Shown here: positions 52,881-61,793 of the stretch, in pieces
Layout: every line of letters begins with the position of its first letter
Numbering within the stretch: position 1 is the stretch's first letter
NCBI GenBank assembly: GCA_944325705.1
Contig: CALVBB010000007.1
Location: 34,322 to 98,321, forward strand
DNA: 64,000 nucleotides
Reading direction: 5' to 3'
Origin: Candidatus Gastranaerophilales bacterium
Lineage (GTDB): Bacteria > Cyanobacteriota > Vampirovibrionia > Gastranaerophilales > Gastranaerophilaceae
Program-made: the position numbers and the translations under genes
The notes under the pieces: model-generated
What the model was told of the DNA's origin: nothing
The model's input: only the letters and a program-made list of their open reading frames with translations
Database searches by the model: none

Positions 52881-53802
52881 TTACAGCGGAAAAATTGCAA
52901 TTACAACGGGAGATCCTAACGGGATTGGCGCTGAAATTACGATAAAGGCGCTTAATAAGTTTGACCTGCCGGAAGATAAAATTGTTCTTGTTTCTAATAA
53001 AAAAATAATTGATTTTTACGGTCGGCTTAAGCGAAATTATGAAATAGTCGCGGTTCCTTATGAAGATGAAATTCGCGCCGGTAAAGTTACAAAAGAGGCC
53101 GGAGAATTTTCGTTTCAAGCGTTGAAAAAAGTATGCGAAATGAAACCGAAAGCAATCGTGACAGCACCTGTTGCCAAAAACGCACTTCATCTGGCAGGGC
53201 ATATTTTTAACGGTCAGACCGAAGTTTTGCAGAAATTTCTTTCTCATGATGGGCAGCTTGCAAAGATGCTTTTCGTTGCAAGGGATTTCAGGGTGCTGCT
53301 TTTGACTCGGCACTGTGCGCTTAAGGAAATTAATATAACAAAAGAACTTGTTGAAGAAAAGGTTTTGAATTTGCAAAAATTTTTTAGGACTCATTTCGGG
53401 ATTAACAATCCGAAATTTGCGCTCTGTGGCTTTAATCCGCATTCCGGCGAGGATGGTATTTTAGGGCGGGAAGAAATTGAAATTTTAATTCCCGCAGTAA
53501 AAAATCTCAGAGCGCAGGAGGTAAATATTACAGAGCCGCTTCCTGCAGATACGCTGTTTGTAAAAGCCGGCAGAGCCTTTTTTAACCGGCAGCGCTGTCC
53601 GTATGACTGTTACATTGCAAATTACCATGATCAGGGGCTTATTCCGATAAAAACTGTCGCCGGTGATGAAACTGTTAATATGACAATCGGACTTGATATT
53701 ATAAGAACCTCTCCGGGGCATGGTACGGCTTTTGATATTGCAGGAAAAAATATTGCGGATGAAGCTGGTATGATTTCTGCAATAAAAGCTGTTTTACGCT
53801 AG
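52873..53802 (+). CDS. pdxA: PdxA-family 4-hydroxythreonine-4-phosphate dehydrogenase
   Basis: 309 residues from the ATG at 52873, overlapping the kinase gene by 8 bases. Features: ITTGDPNGIGAEITIKAL at the N-terminus; metal-binding His in TRHCALKEIN, FNPHSGEDG and NYHDQGLIPIK; GLDIIRTSPGHGTAFDIAGK near the end. PdxA acts in pyridoxal phosphate synthesis; PdxA2 homologues instead oxidise 4-phospho-D-threonate. Coupling to a DUF1537 kinase points to the second role or to both; sequence alone does not decide. Confidence 0.88.
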   Translation: MNSYSGKIAITTGDPNGIGAEITIKALNKFDLPEDKIVLVSNKKIIDFYGRLKRNYEIVAVPYEDEIRAGKVTKEAGEFSFQALKKVCEMKPKAIVTAPVAKNALHLAGHIFNGQTEVLQKFLSHDGQLAKMLFVARDFRVLLLTRHCALKEINITKELVEEKVLNLQKFFRTHFGINNPKFALCGFNPHSGEDGILGREEIEILIPAVKNLRAQEVNITEPLPADTLFVKAGRAFFNRQRCPYDCYIANYHDQGLIPIKTVAGDETVNMTIGLDIIRTSPGHGTAFDIAGKNIADEAGMISAIKAVLR

Positions 53803-54506
53803 AACTTATACGGATAATCGTCAGGAACTTTCCAGCCGTTTGCCTGTAAAAGTCTGGCACAATAAGCATTCCCATATCTTGTATTCTTGGCATAACAGCC
53901 ATAGTCGGAATTGTATTTTAATTCTTCATAATCTTTTTGCTCTGAGCCATAAGTATTAAAACGCTTTGAGGTTGTAATGTTGAATCCGAAAACGAATTCA
54001 TCAACACCTTCAATAGTACTTTCATTAATGAAACTTTTATAATTTGGATAAAAACGTACGTGTAGATAACCGCCGTTGAAGCCGCTCATATTGGCAACGC
54101 TTCCGTCACCCAGTATAAATGTTATACCTCCATCAACAGCTTCATTATCCTTCAGAACTTTTCTATCAATAATTCTAATACTGTTTAAATAAGGCGCCCA
54201 GTATTTGTTGAACCAGGCAAGTACTATCTCGTTGTTGCTTTCTCCGCCGGCAGGAACCCAGTCCCAGCTGTCAACTTCACCGTTGTCAATAATGGAACGA
54301 AGCTGTGCCTGCTGCATTGTTGAAAGAAATTTTTGCAATTTTGTTATGGTAACATTGGCTCTATATTTACCGGTTAGCGCCGGCATTGTCATAGCTGCAA
54401 TAACACCAATTATCCCAAGAGTTACAAGAACTTCTGCAAGAGTGAATGCTCGTTTTTGCATCATCTGCGCAGGACATTTTGCTAATGTGAATCCTTTTAT
54501 TCCCAT
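53799..54506 (-). CDS. Type IV prepilin-like protein with duplicated processing motif
   Basis: 235 residues; ATG at 54506 with AGAGG upstream. The N-terminus contains GFTLAK and, 16 residues later, AFTLAEVLVTLGIIGVIAAM: two copies of the prepilin peptidase motif in tandem. Only the second is followed by the hydrophobic helix and has Glu5; the first has Lys. Late motif VDEFVFGFNITTSKRFNTYG and end NGWKVPDDYPYKF match the other prepilins here. It is divergent from a small XRE gene and tail-to-tail with pdxA (3-base overlap). Confidence 0.85.
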   Translation of the reverse strand: MGIKGFTLAKCPAQMMQKRAFTLAEVLVTLGIIGVIAAMTMPALTGKYRANVTITKLQKFLSTMQQAQLRSIIDNGEVDSWDWVPAGGESNNEIVLAWFNKYWAPYLNSIRIIDRKVLKDNEAVDGGITFILGDGSVANMSGFNGGYLHVRFYPNYKSFINESTIEGVDEFVFGFNITTSKRFNTYGSEQKDYEELKYNSDYGCYAKNTRYGNAYCARLLQANGWKVPDDYPYKF

Positions 54507-54528
54507 CTTGACCTCTAGATTACTTTTT

Positions 54529-54557
54529 TTGACAAATATTTTATAAATAATTATAAA
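54529..54557 (+). promoter_or_regulatory. Promoter toward the small XRE gene
   Basis: TTGACA, 17-base spacer, TATAAA, on the plus strand within the 78-base palindromic region. Confidence 0.6.
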
Positions 54558-54596
54558 ATATTATAATATATAATATAATTATATAATATTTTATAA
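54551..54596. promoter_or_regulatory. Palindromic operator-like region between prepilin and XRE genes
   Basis: Perfect 15-base arms TTATAAAATATTATA (54551-54565) and TATAATATTTTATAA (54582-54596), nested inside outer arms TTGACAAAT (54529-54537) and ATTTGTCAA (54598-54606). Confidence 0.6.
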
Positions 54597-54606
54597 AATT
54601 TGTCAA
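54578..54606 (-). promoter_or_regulatory. Promoter toward the prepilin gene
   Basis: Minus strand TTGACA (54606-54601), 17-base spacer, TATAAT (54583-54578): a perfect sigma-70 consensus facing the plus-strand promoter. Confidence 0.65.
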
Positions 54607-54636
54607 TATAACGAAAATTGAGAATATAATGTTATA

Positions 54637-54846
54637 ATGATTAAAATTAAACTGCGGCAGCTAATCTGGGATAACGATACTACTGCTACGGATATTCATA
54701 AAGCCACAGGAATAAGCCAGTCTATTTTATCAGACATTGTAAGAGGCAAAAGAACAAATGTCGGATTGGATATTATTAACAAGCTCTGTGTGTATTTCGG
54801 CTGCGGGATTAGTGATATTCTTGAGTTTGTGCCGGAAAAGAAATAA
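54637..54846 (+). CDS. Small XRE-family regulator, divergent from a prepilin gene
   Basis: 69 residues comprising one Cro/C1-type HTH (TTATDIHKATGISQSILSDI, then VRGKRTNVGLDIINKLCVYF). It is the third small XRE gene head-to-head with a prepilin. No obvious ribosome binding site. The gap to the prepilin holds a large palindrome with overlapping promoters. Confidence 0.82.
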   Translation: MIKIKLRQLIWDNDTTATDIHKATGISQSILSDIVRGKRTNVGLDIINKLCVYFGCGISDILEFVPEKK

Positions 54847-54877
54847 AAACACAGGTTATAAGTAACCTGTGTTTTTT
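54846..54877. terminator. Bidirectional terminator between the XRE gene and secF
   Basis: AACACAGGTTA TAAG TAACCTGTGTT, an 11-bp stem flanked by A4 and T6. Confidence 0.88.
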
Positions 54878-54905
54878 ATTATTATTTTGTATTGCCGGCC
54901 TCAAA

Positions 54906-55910
54906 TTAGACTGCAGCAGCTGATTTTGATGCTGGCGATTTGCTGTTTTTTCTGTCTTCCCAGATGTCAACAAGTACTGAGCAGAAGAATATGCTTGAAT
55001 ATGTTCCGATTGCAATACCTAAAATCATGGCGAGAACGAAGTCCTTTGTTGTTACTCCTCCGAAGAAATATAACGCAAGCAATGTCAGTAATGTTGTTAA
55101 GGATGTATTGATACTTCTTGCAAGTGTCTGGTTTACAGAGGCATTTGCAATTTCACCAAAAGACATCTTTTTAGAATAATATCTCAGGTTCTCTCTAATC
55201 CTGTCAAATACAACAATCGTATCGTGTACAGAAAAACCTACAACAGTTAACAGAGCTGTGATAAATAAGCCGTCAACCTGTACATTATAGAATATACCAA
55301 GAAGCGAAAATGCACCAACAACAAATAATACGTCATGTGCTATACCTAATATTGCAGCAAGAGCATAATCAAACTTAAATCTTATTGAAAGATATATAAT
55401 TATTCCTAAAAATGCCAGACTCAGTGCCAGCAGTGAATTTTTGAACAACTCATTACCAAGTGTAGGCCCTACAGAACTTACTGATATAAGTTCCGGATTT
55501 GAGTAATCTTTTGATAAAACTTCAGTAATCTTGTTTACTCCGTCAGAATTTTCACCTATGAATTTAGTTCTGATAGAGATAATATTTTTAATATTGCTGC
55601 TCTTTGTTTTTTCACCGGTTGTGTTTGCACTTGCGTGCAGAATTTGTATCATGGGATTTTCAACTCCTGCAGCTTCAAGGTCTGTACGGGTTTTTGTAAT
55701 ATCTTCGTTATTAATATCTTCATTAACACCGTACTGTAAAATAGTTCCGCCTGTATAATCAATTCCTACTTTCAGCGGAATATGGTTTTCGTTATGGATT
55801 GCCGAGTATATAAGAGCAACCGTGCCCGGTAATAGTAAGATTGCTGAAATACAAAGCCATACCACTCTGTATTTTACAATATCAATTATATGTTTTGCTA
55901 TTTCTGCCAT
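54906..55910 (-). CDS. secF: Protein translocase subunit SecF
   Basis: 334 residues, six TM helices. Motifs: GIDYTGGTILQYGVNED (SecD/F signature), SSVGPTLGNELFKNSL, and the C-terminal SVHDTIVVFDRIRENLR. With SecD it uses the proton gradient to pull proteins across the membrane. 19 bases after secD, last gene of dapA-secD-secF. Confidence 0.95.
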   Translation of the reverse strand: MAEIAKHIIDIVKYRVVWLCISAILLLPGTVALIYSAIHNENHIPLKVGIDYTGGTILQYGVNEDINNEDITKTRTDLEAAGVENPMIQILHASANTTGEKTKSSNIKNIISIRTKFIGENSDGVNKITEVLSKDYSNPELISVSSVGPTLGNELFKNSLLALSLAFLGIIIYLSIRFKFDYALAAILGIAHDVLFVVGAFSLLGIFYNVQVDGLFITALLTVVGFSVHDTIVVFDRIRENLRYYSKKMSFGEIANASVNQTLARSINTSLTTLLTLLALYFFGGVTTKDFVLAMILGIAIGTYSSIFFCSVLVDIWEDRKNSKSPASKSAAAV

Positions 55911-55929
55911 TTTTTGTTACCTCATTTTC

Positions 55930-57237
55930 CTAGTCTAAAATTCCGAAACGGGCATTTTCACGTTTTGTTTCACTGGCTTCAAAACCTTTGCCGATTTCAT
56001 CTTTGCGTAATCCGAACAACTGCGGATATTTAAGTTCGCCTGTTCCGAAGATTAAGTGCATAAAGTTTTTGGTTATTGTAATTGCACTGAACATTGAAAC
56101 AATTACACCGAGCGCCAGTGTCAGTGCAAAACCTTTAACAATACTTGTACCTAAAAGGTAAAGAATTGCACAGGTAATAATTGTTGTCATGTTTGAGTCA
56201 AAAATACTTGTAAAGGCTCTGTCAAAACCTGAATTGATAGCTGTGAATAAATTTCTGCCGGCTCTCAATTCTTCTTTGGTTCTTTCAAAGATAAGGATAT
56301 TCGCATCAACTGCCATACCTATACTCAGGATGAAACCTGCAATACCGGCAAGAGTTAATGTAACAGGGATAGCCTTAAACAGAGCAAAAAGAATTACGCT
56401 GTAAATCATCAATGCAATATCTGCTATTAAACCAGGAAGTCTGTAGTATGCAATCATAAACAGCATAACGATGGAAAGACCGATAATCCCGGCTGTTTTG
56501 GATTTCGCAATACTATCAGCCCCGAGAGTTGGGCCTACGGTATTTTCTTCAACGATTTTAGCCGGAACCGGAAGCGCGCCGGCATTCAGAAGGTTAACCA
56601 TTCTTTCGGCTTCCGAGTACTCAAAGCCGCTGTCACCGCCTGAAATCTGGGCTTTGCCGCCGTAAATAGGTTCTCTTATAACAGGCGCAGATTGAAGTTC
56701 TCCGTCAAAGAAAATTGCCATCTGCTGTCCGACTAGATCTCTTGTCAAATCAGCAAATTTTTTGGAGCCTTCACCGTTAAATTCCAGAGAAACTACCCAT
56801 TGACCGGTAGAATCTGTGCTGAGTATGGATTTTGCAAGATCCTGACCTGTTAATCCTGTTTCAATCCAGATTGGTTCGCCCTTTTCCCCTTTGCCTTCTT
56901 TTTTAAATTCAAGCTGGGCAGTTTCGCCTAAGAATGCTTTAGCTTCTTTAAGGTCAGTAACATTTGGAATTTCAATAAGCAGTCTTTTTTCTCCAACCTG
57001 CTGCACAACAGTTTCTGCAACACCGAGTTTGTTAACGCGGTTTTCTATTGCAAACTGCAGGCGGTTCATTACATCCTGTGTAATCTGAGGTACTGCTTTT
57101 GTGGTTTCGGCTTCGATAACGAGTCTTGATCCGCCGACAAGGTCAAGCCCTAACTTTGTTGGTTTTACGAAAATTGTAACTATTGATGCGATTACAATAA
57201 GTACAATTACCCAAAACATAATGATTTTGTTTTTCAC
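55930..57237 (-). CDS. secD: Protein translocase subunit SecD
   Basis: 435 residues: TM1, LGLDLVGGSRLVIEAE, periplasmic P1 domain (RLQFAIENRVNKLGVAETVV; KRLLIEIPNVTDLKEA), VGPTLGADSIAKSKTAGIIG, and the C-terminal helices with GIAGFILSIGMAVDANILIF and the conserved Asp. The P1 region is compact, hence shorter than E. coli SecD (615). Partner of SecF. Confidence 0.95.
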   Translation of the reverse strand: MKNKIIMFWVIVLIVIASIVTIFVKPTKLGLDLVGGSRLVIEAETTKAVPQITQDVMNRLQFAIENRVNKLGVAETVVQQVGEKRLLIEIPNVTDLKEAKAFLGETAQLEFKKEGKGEKGEPIWIETGLTGQDLAKSILSTDSTGQWVVSLEFNGEGSKKFADLTRDLVGQQMAIFFDGELQSAPVIREPIYGGKAQISGGDSGFEYSEAERMVNLLNAGALPVPAKIVEENTVGPTLGADSIAKSKTAGIIGLSIVMLFMIAYYRLPGLIADIALMIYSVILFALFKAIPVTLTLAGIAGFILSIGMAVDANILIFERTKEELRAGRNLFTAINSGFDRAFTSIFDSNMTTIITCAILYLLGTSIVKGFALTLALGVIVSMFSAITITKNFMHLIFGTGELKYPQLFGLRKDEIGKGFEASETKRENARFGILD

Positions 57238-57314
57238 TTTTTTTATCCTCTTATAAATGTGCTTGTGTTTCTATTTTATTAAAAACTTTTATGAAATTTG
57301 ATAGCCTGAGAGGG

Positions 57315-58208
57315 CTAATCAGTTGCTACACTGTCCAGAACTTTAAAAAGTTCGGATTTCTCTTCACCGGTAAGTTCCACAAGAGGGCGTCTGACGTAAT
57401 CTTCAATAAGTCCTCTATGCGCAAGCGCTGCTTTTACCGGCACTGGATTTGGAGCCATGAAGAATTTTCTGAACGCCGGATAGAGTTTTTTGTGCATATT
57501 TAATGCTGCAAGAAATTCGCCGGTTTTATAATTTCTTATCATTGATTTTATTTCTGCGCCGAAGATATGTGAAGCAACGGAAACAACCCCTCTTGCCCCG
57601 AGTGACATCATCGGCAGCGTAAGGCTGTCATCGCCCGAATAAATCGAGAAATCCTCCGGACATAAAAGTTTCATTTCTGTAACAGCGTCCATATCAGCGC
57701 AGCTCTGTTTGATGCCTACAATGTTATCAAATTCTTTAGCAAGCTTGGCAACAGTTTCCGGAAGCATGTTAACGCCTGTTCTTGACGGAATATTATATAT
57801 AATTACCGGCAGGTCGGTGCTTCTTGCTATTGCTGAAAAGTGTTCAATCATCCCTTTCTGGTTTGGCTTGTTGTAATAAGGAACAACAGAAAGGATAGCA
57901 TCAACATCTTCTTTCTGTGCAAGCTTTGCTGTTCTGCATGCAGTCATTGTACAGTTTGAACCTGCATTCATGATAACTTTTGCCTTGTTTGCATTTGCTC
58001 TTTTTACAGTGCTGAGTAGTTCTATTTCTTCCTCGTGTGTAAGTGTAGGCCCTTCCCCTGTAGTTCCCGCTACAAGAACGGCGTCGCTTCCGTGAGAAAT
58101 TAAATATTTTGTAAGTTCTTCCGCTTTATTGTAGTCAATTTCTCTGTTCTTATCAAACGGCGTGACCATTGCCGTTATGACTTCCCCGGCGTCATATCTG
58201 ATAGCCAT
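57315..58208 (-). CDS. dapA: 4-Hydroxy-tetrahydrodipicolinate synthase
   Basis: First committed step of lysine/diaminopimelate synthesis. 297 residues of the NAL/DapA TIM barrel: GTTGEGPTLTHEE (Thr49-Thr50), IIYNIPSRTGVNM (Tyr138) and the Schiff-base Lys167 in NIVGIKQSCADM. Diaminopimelate is needed for Gram-negative peptidoglycan. First gene before secD (77-base gap). Confidence 0.95.
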   Translation of the reverse strand: MAIRYDAGEVITAMVTPFDKNREIDYNKAEELTKYLISHGSDAVLVAGTTGEGPTLTHEEEIELLSTVKRANANKAKVIMNAGSNCTMTACRTAKLAQKEDVDAILSVVPYYNKPNQKGMIEHFSAIARSTDLPVIIYNIPSRTGVNMLPETVAKLAKEFDNIVGIKQSCADMDAVTEMKLLCPEDFSIYSGDDSLTLPMMSLGARGVVSVASHIFGAEIKSMIRNYKTGEFLAALNMHKKLYPAFRKFFMAPNPVPVKAALAHRGLIEDYVRRPLVELTGEEKSELFKVLDSVATD

Positions 58209-58351
58209 AATTACCTCTTTTCTTAAAAACTAAGACATCTCTTTAATGTAAATTATACCGCAAACAAGATATTAAGGCTTAATTTTTTGCATAAATTAAT
58301 AATTCATAACAAAATAATACAGCCGGAATTATTTGTGCTACGATTTTTATT

Positions 58352-58942
58352 ATGAACTGGAAAAATTTGAGCAGAAAGAAGAAGGCTTACATAATAGCGT
58401 TTTCGGGAATTGTAGGGATATTGCTGTGGGCATTTATTTCTGCCGGAATAATTACCCATAACTTTAACCGCAGCCAGCTCCAGACAAATCAGGACAGGCA
58501 GGAGGCGCTTATTAACGGTATTATTCTTACAGAAACAAAAGATGAGAAAAAATACTGGGAAATCTACGGTGAAACAGGTGTGTATGACAGTACAAACGGT
58601 GTTGCGCTTCTTGATAACTGTATCGGCAACTTTTATGATGAGAATAACGAAGTTTCAATGAGCTTTGAATCCACAAAAGGTACTTATAATGCCAATAAAA
58701 CCCAGATTATTATGTATGATGATACACGTGTTGTGATAAAAGACGGAACTTCTCTTGAAGCGGACAGAATTACCTGGACAGGCTCAAACAACCCGATAAT
58801 TGCCAAAGGTAATATAAGAATAACCCGTAACGGTCAGTTTCTTGCAACGGCCGATAAAGTTGAAATCAGCCCGAGTTATGATAACTTTAAAATTATAGGG
58901 CATGCTCAATCAAAAATGTATGATGTTAAGGAGAAAAAATGA
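58352..58942 (+). CDS. lptC: LPS export protein LptC
   Basis: 196 residues: one N-terminal TM anchor (AYIIAFSGIVGILLWAFISA) and an LptC/OstA-like periplasmic beta-jellyroll (EIYGETGVYDSTNGVALLDN; LEADRITWTGSNNPIIAKGN). It carries lipopolysaccharide from LptBFG to LptA. Its stop overlaps the lptA start (ATGA). The weak ribosome binding site suggests modest translation. Confidence 0.85.
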   Translation: MNWKNLSRKKKAYIIAFSGIVGILLWAFISAGIITHNFNRSQLQTNQDRQEALINGIILTETKDEKKYWEIYGETGVYDSTNGVALLDNCIGNFYDENNEVSMSFESTKGTYNANKTQIIMYDDTRVVIKDGTSLEADRITWTGSNNPIIAKGNIRITRNGQFLATADKVEISPSYDNFKIIGHAQSKMYDVKEKK

Positions 58943-59922
58943 AGAAACTCTTAATAATTGTAGCTGTAATGATGTTTTCCGCCGGAATAATTGCGCAGGC
59001 ATCAGATTTAGTTATTGAATCCAAAACCCAGACTTTTTCCGAAGAAGATAATAAAATCAAATTCAAAGATGACGTAAAGGTTTCTATTGATGATCTGAAA
59101 GTTGTCGGAGATTCCGCCGATATAAATATGAACGAGGATCAAAAACTTGATACTGCGACATTTTACGACAAACCTTACGCTTATGAAGTTAAGAAAAATA
59201 AAAAGCGTGAGGTTAAGGCTAATATATTAAAAGTTTCTTTGATTACAAAGGTTGTAAGGGCAGAAGGCGACACTCAGTCAGTCGTGTTTGACGGCAAAGT
59301 GCCGATTGTCGTTATTAACTCTGATGTTCAGGAATACGACACAAAGACCGGTGTTATGACTGCGACCGGCGCTGTTACGATTAAATATAAAGAGATTGAA
59401 TCTTTTTCAAATAAAGCAATAATTAAAACAAACAAAAACGGTGACCTGCAGGATCTTGAACTTATCGGCAACGCCAGAGTGAAAGATAAGACAAATGAAT
59501 CTTTTGCCGATAACTTCTACTACAGCGATGCAACAAAGATACTTACTGCCAAAGGTAACACCACTACCAATGCACAGATGGAGGACGGGCAGAAGCTTAT
59601 TCTTAAATCAAATATTCAGGAATACAGTCAGGACAAAAATATTTACAGTGCAAGCGGAAATGTTCAGGTATGGTATCAGGATTACTATGCTGTTGGGCCT
59701 AAGATTACTGTTTATCCGGACAAAACTACAAACAAACCTAATGACATATATTTTACAGGCCGTTCAAGTATTACGCAGGGCGTGAGAACTATTTATGCCG
59801 ACAAGATTAAGATGATGCTGAAACCGAAAGACTTCCATGCAGAAGGCAATACAAGAACTGTCATCAGAAATATTGGCTCCGGCGACAGCGGTAATGACAG
59901 CGGTATGACACTCGGATTGTAG
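58939..59922 (+). CDS. lptA: LptA-like LPS transport protein with extended OstA repeats
   Basis: 327 residues, Sec signal peptide (LLIIVAVMMFSAGIIAQA, then SDLVIESK). Two successive OstA/LptA jellyroll segments (FSEEDNKIKFKDDVKVSIDD; YDTKTGVMTATGAVTIKYKE; DKNIYSASGNVQVWYQDYYA), so it is about twice the length of E. coli LptA. A longer bridge across the periplasm is plausible. Translationally coupled to lptC. Confidence 0.85.
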   Translation: MKKLLIIVAVMMFSAGIIAQASDLVIESKTQTFSEEDNKIKFKDDVKVSIDDLKVVGDSADINMNEDQKLDTATFYDKPYAYEVKKNKKREVKANILKVSLITKVVRAEGDTQSVVFDGKVPIVVINSDVQEYDTKTGVMTATGAVTIKYKEIESFSNKAIIKTNKNGDLQDLELIGNARVKDKTNESFADNFYYSDATKILTAKGNTTTNAQMEDGQKLILKSNIQEYSQDKNIYSASGNVQVWYQDYYAVGPKITVYPDKTTNKPNDIYFTGRSSITQGVRTIYADKIKMMLKPKDFHAEGNTRTVIRNIGSGDSGNDSGMTLGL

Positions 59923-59932
59923 GGGAATTTTT

Positions 59933-60712
59933 ATGAGCGAAAAAGTTGATAAGGCTGTTGAATTATATAATAAAGGAGAGTATGACAAAGCCATAGATAT
60001 TTTCAGCTCTGTGCTTGAAAAAGAAACAGGCAGCGCAGAACTATACAATAATATCGGGCTTTGTTATGCCAAGCAGGGTAATAACGAAAAAGCCGAAGAT
60101 AACTTTTTGAGGGCAATAGAACTTAACCCGAAACTTCCTCAGGTTTATATAAATCTTGCTGATATTTATTATAAGGAGAAAGACTTTGGAAACGGTTTGC
60201 AGGTCTTGTCGCAGGCAGTGTATGAACTTCCTGAGGATATGGTTTTGCGGCACATGCTTGCAAGATTTTATATGGAAGATGCAAGGCTTGATTTAGCAAT
60301 CGACGAACTTGAAAAAATCCTTGAGGTTCAGCCGGACAATTATGATGCGTATTATGATCTGGGAAAAGTTCACTTTGAACTTGGAAATTATGATGTTGCA
60401 ATAGAAAATTTTGAGAATGTTCTTGAATATAAAGAAGATAATGTCTGGATTTATTATTATCTCGGGCAGGCTTATGAGGCAAATGATGAGATTGATAAGG
60501 CGCTCTCAAATTACCTGAAAGCAATTGCTAGGGATGATGGTTTTTATCAGGCGTATAAAAAAGCGGCTATTCTTTTTCTTGCAAGGGGCGATTATGATGA
60601 TGCGGTTGAATATTTTGAGGATTACGTGACGCTCGGCGTTCCGCAGGAAGAAATTGACAGTGTTAATAAACTTGTAGAAAGAATTAAGAAGAAACAAAAA
60701 AATGAAAGATAA
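59933..60712 (+). CDS. Tetratricopeptide-repeat protein
   Basis: 259 residues with about six TPR units in series (ELYNKGEYDKAIDIFSSVLE; ELYNNIGLCYAKQGNNEKAE; AYYDLGKVHFELGNYDVAIE; WIYYYLGQAYEANDEIDKAL). No signal peptide, so cytoplasmic scaffold or adaptor. 10 bases after lptA and overlapping dprA by 11 bases, hence in the same operon; partner unknown. Confidence 0.88.
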   Translation: MSEKVDKAVELYNKGEYDKAIDIFSSVLEKETGSAELYNNIGLCYAKQGNNEKAEDNFLRAIELNPKLPQVYINLADIYYKEKDFGNGLQVLSQAVYELPEDMVLRHMLARFYMEDARLDLAIDELEKILEVQPDNYDAYYDLGKVHFELGNYDVAIENFENVLEYKEDNVWIYYYLGQAYEANDEIDKALSNYLKAIARDDGFYQAYKKAAILFLARGDYDDAVEYFEDYVTLGVPQEEIDSVNKLVERIKKKQKNER

Positions 60713-61787
60713 ATACTGGATTGCGTTTTCAGCAATAGAACAAATTGACAGCAGCTTTGTTCAGCGGCTTTATAACTATTTCGGGGATGTTGAAGAAGCT
60801 TACGGGGCGTGTTTGAACGACCTGTCGCAGATTGACGGTTTGAATGTAAAAAAAGCGGAAAATTTTCTCCGTGAACGTGACAAAATTAATCCTGATAAAG
60901 CGCTTGAAGAAGTTCAAAACCGCGGGATAGATTTTTTGACGTTTGAAGATGAAAAATATCCGGAAATGCTTAAGCAAATCTCAAATCCTCCTGCAGTTTT
61001 GTATTACAAAGGCGATATACAGAGCTGCAATCTGGAAAGAACCCTGGCGGTTGTGGGTTCAAGACGTGCCAGTTTCAGCGCAAAGGAGGCCGTCAATAAA
61101 ATACTTTCCGAACTCAAGGATACGGATATTTGTATTGTATCGGGGCTTGCTGCAGGAATTGATACCGCGGCGCATCTTGCGGCGCTTGAAAATAATTTGA
61201 AAACAATCGGCGTTATCGCAAGCGGTTTTGATTTTATTTATCCGTCATCTAACAAATATCTATACCAGAAGCTTGAAAACGGAGGCGGAGTTGTTGTAAC
61301 TGAATACTATCCGACATTCCAGCCGTTGAAGTTCAGGTTTCCGCAAAGAAACAGAATAGTTTCGGGGCTTTCTTACGGAACTCTTGTAGCAGAGGCTTCA
61401 CTAAAAAGCGGTGCCCTGATTACGGCAAATTTATGTCTTGAACAGGGCAGGGAATTGATGTGTATTCCGGGGCTGATTTCAAATCCTAATACGGAAGGAA
61501 TTTATAAATTGCTAAAAAACGGGGCAGCGCTTGTTACTCATGCGCAGGATATTCTGGAAGCTTTGAACTGGGAAATCAAACCGCCTGAGCAGCTAAAGAT
61601 TGATTCCGGCATAATGAACGAAGATGAGCAAAAGATTTTTGAGGCTCTTGAGGTTGAAGAAAAAGGTTTTGATGAGCTTTCCGCAATCACAAAGATGGGT
61701 ACGGCAGAACTGCTTACAAACTTGACAACCATGGAGCTTAAAGGCATAATAAAACAGGTAACTGGCGACAGATATAAGAGGGTATAA
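60702..61787 (+). CDS. dprA: DNA processing protein DprA
   Basis: 361 residues. It has a SAM/HhH-like N-domain (NDLSQIDGLNVKKAENFLRE) and a Rossmann core (TLAVVGSRRASFSAKEAVNK; VSGLAAGIDTAAHLAALENN; RFPQRNRIVSGLSYGTLVAE). A C-terminal winged helix follows (EKGFDELSAITKMGTAELLT). DprA loads RecA on incoming single-stranded DNA in natural transformation. With a pilin-rich genome this supports competence, though comE genes are not here. Confidence 0.93.
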   Translation: MKDKYWIAFSAIEQIDSSFVQRLYNYFGDVEEAYGACLNDLSQIDGLNVKKAENFLRERDKINPDKALEEVQNRGIDFLTFEDEKYPEMLKQISNPPAVLYYKGDIQSCNLERTLAVVGSRRASFSAKEAVNKILSELKDTDICIVSGLAAGIDTAAHLAALENNLKTIGVIASGFDFIYPSSNKYLYQKLENGGGVVVTEYYPTFQPLKFRFPQRNRIVSGLSYGTLVAEASLKSGALITANLCLEQGRELMCIPGLISNPNTEGIYKLLKNGAALVTHAQDILEALNWEIKPPEQLKIDSGIMNEDEQKIFEALEVEEKGFDELSAITKMGTAELLTNLTTMELKGIIKQVTGDRYKRV

Positions 61788-61793
61788 ATATAA

